A stretch of 64,000 nt of DNA from positions 1 through 64,000 of the forward strand of contig JAIQGI010000004.1 in NCBI GenBank assembly GCA_020072565.1, read 5' to 3'. Origin of the DNA: Terriglobia bacterium. Lineage in GTDB: Bacteria; Acidobacteriota; UBA6911. The notes under the pieces were generated by a model. That model made no database searches. It was not told the DNA's origin and saw only the letters and a program-made list of their open reading frames with translations. Position numbers and translations under genes: made by a program. How positions within the stretch are numbered: position 1 is the first letter of the stretch; each line of letters opens with the position of its first letter. This document shows positions 61,649 through 64,000 of the stretch, one piece after another.

Positions 61649-62608
61649 TTATCTGGCAACGTCCATAGCGGGGTAGTAGCCGGTCTTTGAGGCTACAACC
61701 GTGAGGCCGGGAATCCGGGTTTCGATTCTGACATTGCGCCACCGTCCGTCGGGCGCTTTTGGCGGATAATAAGCGAAGGTGTACTGATGGTGCATCCTCT
61801 CGGAGATCTCGTCGCAGATCTTGCCGAGTTCCTTCGACTGGACCACGATGAACGACTCGCCGCCCGCCGACGAGGTGAGCTGATCGAGAACGGTTTCGGT
61901 GATCGCCTTGTACTGGAGTTCCTCCAGCAGATCCGTCTCGAGACCGATGGCAAACAACTCCGTGGCGCTCCGGCGCAACACGGCGATCGTCCCCTTTAAC
62001 TCGGCACTGCCATAAGTGTTGACGCCGTCGCTCAACAGCAGCAGCACCTGCCGGCGGTTGTGAGCGTTCTGAGACTGCTTTAAGCCCAGCAGGATCGCAT
62101 CGTAGAGCGCCGTAGACCCGTTACCTTCCAGTCGACGGATCGAGCGCCTGATCCTGTCCAGATCCTGGGTGAAACCCTGAATCACGAGCGGGCGGGAGTT
62201 GAACGTCATCAACATCGCTTCGTCGCCGGGATTGAGACGAGTCAGGAACTGAATGAGGGATTTCTTGGCGTTATCGAGTTTCTTGCCGGACATGCTGCTG
62301 CTGGTATCGAGAAGAATCACTATGCTCAGCGGCATATACTCCCGGCTGAACTGACTGATGGGCTGTCGTGCGTCATTGTCATAAATAATGAAGTCGTCCT
62401 GGTTCAGGCCGGTGACCACCTTGCCTCTCCGGTCATGAACAGTGGCGAACAGGCTGACCAGTTCGACCTTGACCCCGACGCGGTAGTCCTGGATCTGCGG
62501 CGCAGCGTCCTCGCGTGGCGATTGACCTGCCCGGAAAGCGCCGGACGGGAATGCCGCCAGGCAGAAGAATACAAGAAGATGGAAAGTCGAAGCCAATCCG
62601 GATCTCAT
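61649..62608 (-). CDS. Secreted VWA-domain protein (acidobacterial type)
   Basis: 319 residues with a signal peptide (about 5-26). An N-terminal strand region with VKVELVSLFATVHDRRGKVVTGLNQDDFIIYD precedes a von Willebrand A domain (about 90-270) with the metal site DTSSSMSGKK, then STALYDAI and LLLSDGVNTYG, and a C-terminal YAYYPP-type strand (FAYYPPKAPDGRWRNVRIE). This layout matches the VWFA-related proteins abundant in Acidobacteriota. It may bind proteins or polymers outside the membrane; partner unknown. Confidence 0.87.
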   Translation of the reverse strand: MRSGLASTFHLLVFFCLAAFPSGAFRAGQSPREDAAPQIQDYRVGVKVELVSLFATVHDRRGKVVTGLNQDDFIIYDNDARQPISQFSREYMPLSIVILLDTSSSMSGKKLDNAKKSLIQFLTRLNPGDEAMLMTFNSRPLVIQGFTQDLDRIRRSIRRLEGNGSTALYDAILLGLKQSQNAHNRRQVLLLLSDGVNTYGSAELKGTIAVLRRSATELFAIGLETDLLEELQYKAITETVLDQLTSSAGGESFIVVQSKELGKICDEISERMHHQYTFAYYPPKAPDGRWRNVRIETRIPGLTVVASKTGYYPAMDVAR

Positions 62609-62781
62609 TTGCCGTCCCGCAACAGTCCCCTCTCATAATAGGATAGACCTGAGCAGGCGTCCGTCGAAGCCTAATTTGGTGCGGGATCGGCAACCAAAAC
62701 ATTGACCTCGAAAGATAATAAACATGCGCGAATCTTTTCGTATACTTCGTCCCTTTCCTGGGTTGAAACGGGTTGCGGAAC

Positions 62782-63999
62782 TCAATTCACGAGATCGGAT
62801 TCGGGGCCCATGCGCTTGAGCTTCTCCACGAAGGTCGTGCGCTTGAGTTGAAGGAGAGAAGCCGCGCGCTTTTTGTTTCCGCCGGTCACCCGAAGGCTCT
62901 GCAGAATGAGTCGCCGCTCGAGTTCAGAGATCAGGGTGTTGAAGTTTACCCCATCCTCCGGAATGTCGATGTTGCGGAAGATCTCGTCCTCGCCCGGTAT
63001 TCGGGACACGACCGGGAAGTCGGTCACCTCCAGAAGCTCGCGGTCTCCGGAAAGCGCGACGGCCATTTCCACTGCGTTTTCCAGCTGGCGGACATTTCCA
63101 GGCCACTCGAAGGCTATCAAGTATTTGATGGCTTCATGGGAGACCCTCTTGACCGGGACCTGCTGCTCCGCGCAGAACTTCTTTACGAAGTGGGAGACCA
63201 GAGGGGGCAAGTCCTCGCGCCGCTGACGAAGCGGCAGGATATGGATGGGAATCACGTTCAGGCGATAATAAAGGTCTTCACGAAATTCGCCGCCGCGCAC
63301 CTTATCCATCAGATCCTCGTTGGTGGCAGCGATGATCCGCACATCCACCTTGACGGCCGTCGTTCCCCCGACCTTCTGGAATTCGCGCTCCTGCAGAACC
63401 CGAAGCAGCTTGACCTGAAGGTCCAGGGGCATGCTCCCGACTTCGTCAAGAAACAGGGTGCCGCGGTTCGCCTGCTCAAAGCGGCCCAGCCGGTGCTGAT
63501 GCGCTCCTGTGAACGCCCCCTTTACGTGGCCGAAGAGCTCATCTTCTAGGAGATTAGCGGGAATTGCCGCACAATTGACACAGACGAGTGGCTGGTCTCT
63601 GCGGGGTCCGTTGTAATGGATGGCGCGCGCAACGACCTCCTTTCCCGTCCCGGTTTCTCCGGAGATCAGGATCGTGCTGGTCTTCTGCGCCACCATCGCC
63701 ACCATACGGTAGACCTGCTGCATCGCGGGGCTGCTGCCGATCAGGTTGGTGAATTGGAACTTATCCTGCAACTCGGATCGAAGCAGGGAGTTCTCCGATT
63801 TGAGGCGCCTGTCCTGCAGCCCCTTCTCAACCCGCATCACCATCTCTTCGAGCTGAAAAGGCTTGGGCAGGTAGTCGTAAGCTCCCACGCGGATGGCCTC
63901 CACGGCTGTCTGAATGTTTCCATAGCCCGTCATGATGATCACAATCGTTTCGGGGAAAATGGTCAGAGCTTCCTGAAGCAGTTTTTCACCCTGCACGCT
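62782..63999 (-). CDS. Sigma54-dependent NtrC-type response regulator, 5' end cut by window
   Basis: At least 405 residues; the frame runs off the right edge, so the first part of the receiver domain (with the phosphorylated Asp) is missing and the GTG at 63996 is not the start. Seen: end of a receiver (IIMTGYGNIQTAVEAIRVGAYDYLPKPF), a linker helix, an AAA+ domain with GETGTGKE (Walker A), GAFTGA (sigma54 contact), GTLFLDEVG (Walker B) and RLNVIPIHILPLRQR, and a C-terminal Fis-type helix-turn-helix (GGNKKRAASLLQLKRTTFVEKLKRMG). Target genes unknown. Confidence 0.93.
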   Translation of the reverse strand, partial: SVQGEKLLQEALTIFPETIVIIMTGYGNIQTAVEAIRVGAYDYLPKPFQLEEMVMRVEKGLQDRRLKSENSLLRSELQDKFQFTNLIGSSPAMQQVYRMVAMVAQKTSTILISGETGTGKEVVARAIHYNGPRRDQPLVCVNCAAIPANLLEDELFGHVKGAFTGAHQHRLGRFEQANRGTLFLDEVGSMPLDLQVKLLRVLQEREFQKVGGTTAVKVDVRIIAATNEDLMDKVRGGEFREDLYYRLNVIPIHILPLRQRREDLPPLVSHFVKKFCAEQQVPVKRVSHEAIKYLIAFEWPGNVRQLENAVEMAVALSGDRELLEVTDFPVVSRIPGEDEIFRNIDIPEDGVNFNTLISELERRLILQSLRVTGGNKKRAASLLQLKRTTFVEKLKRMGPESDLVN

Positions 64000-64000
64000 C

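Noticed and set aside
1-64000. tRNA, rRNA and CRISPR arrays
   Set aside because: No cloverleaf with a GTTCGA-type T-loop, no rRNA segment and no regularly spaced repeats with unique spacers were noticed on reading; a covariance-model scan was not possible.

Overview
The window looks like a chromosomal segment of a GC-rich, Gram-negative, diderm bacterium, most likely an Acidobacteriota member. This is inferred from gene style: a secreted VWA protein of the type abundant in acidobacteria, an 890-residue MacB/FtsX-type permease paired with a PadR regulator, secreted M14 and M49 metallopeptidases, Kdo genes for an LPS core, and a pilMNOPQ cluster beside accBC. No rRNA, tRNA or CRISPR array was seen. 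The left edge carries the 3' end of a REP-type transposase and a 26-bp direct repeat.

Left third (1-28 kb, mostly minus strand). A secreted-protein region comes first: a 463-residue exported protein of unknown function, two paralogous M14 zinc carboxypeptidase-like proteins (one with a long Gly/Ala/Arg insert), a CxxCxGxG mini-protein and an M49-like peptidase. A decayed permease fragment, an intact permease and its PadR repressor follow, with a palindromic operator overlapping a promoter. A 669-residue protein of unknown function faces an operon of kdsB, waaA and a translationally coupled 356-residue unknown. Next are a GAF-like/ATP-grasp/nucleotidyltransferase fusion, glutamate dehydrogenase, an NYN-LOTUS-LOTUS protein and a lone receiver domain.

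Middle (28-46 kb, mostly plus strand). This is housekeeping: a membrane-anchored TPR-like protein; yceD-rpmF-plsX behind a near-perfect sigma70 promoter; acpP-fabF; etfBA; an HD-family membrane phosphodiesterase with ybeY and a CNNM/CorC transporter; ribD; a two-TM channel with TrkA domains; and an aminopeptidase P. The minus strand then has accB-accC-thiE.

Right third (46-64 kb). The type IV pilus operon pilM-N-O-P-Q runs leftward and ends with a small roadblock/LC7-like protein. Divergent from it is the translation operon rplM-rpsI-rpsB-tsf-pyrH-frr, with an unusually long S2. After these come an HMG-CoA-lyase/isopropylmalate-synthase-like enzyme, a DedA protein, an EF-P with an atypical loop tip, arginine decarboxylase, a VWA protein and a truncated NtrC-type regulator at the right edge.

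The least explained content is (i) the two unknown proteins around the Kdo genes, (ii) the GAF/ATP-grasp/nucleotidyltransferase fusion, (iii) the NYN-LOTUS-LOTUS protein, and (iv) several families of short-unit intergenic repeats that fold into hairpins. All functions are read from sequence by eye; no database search was run.
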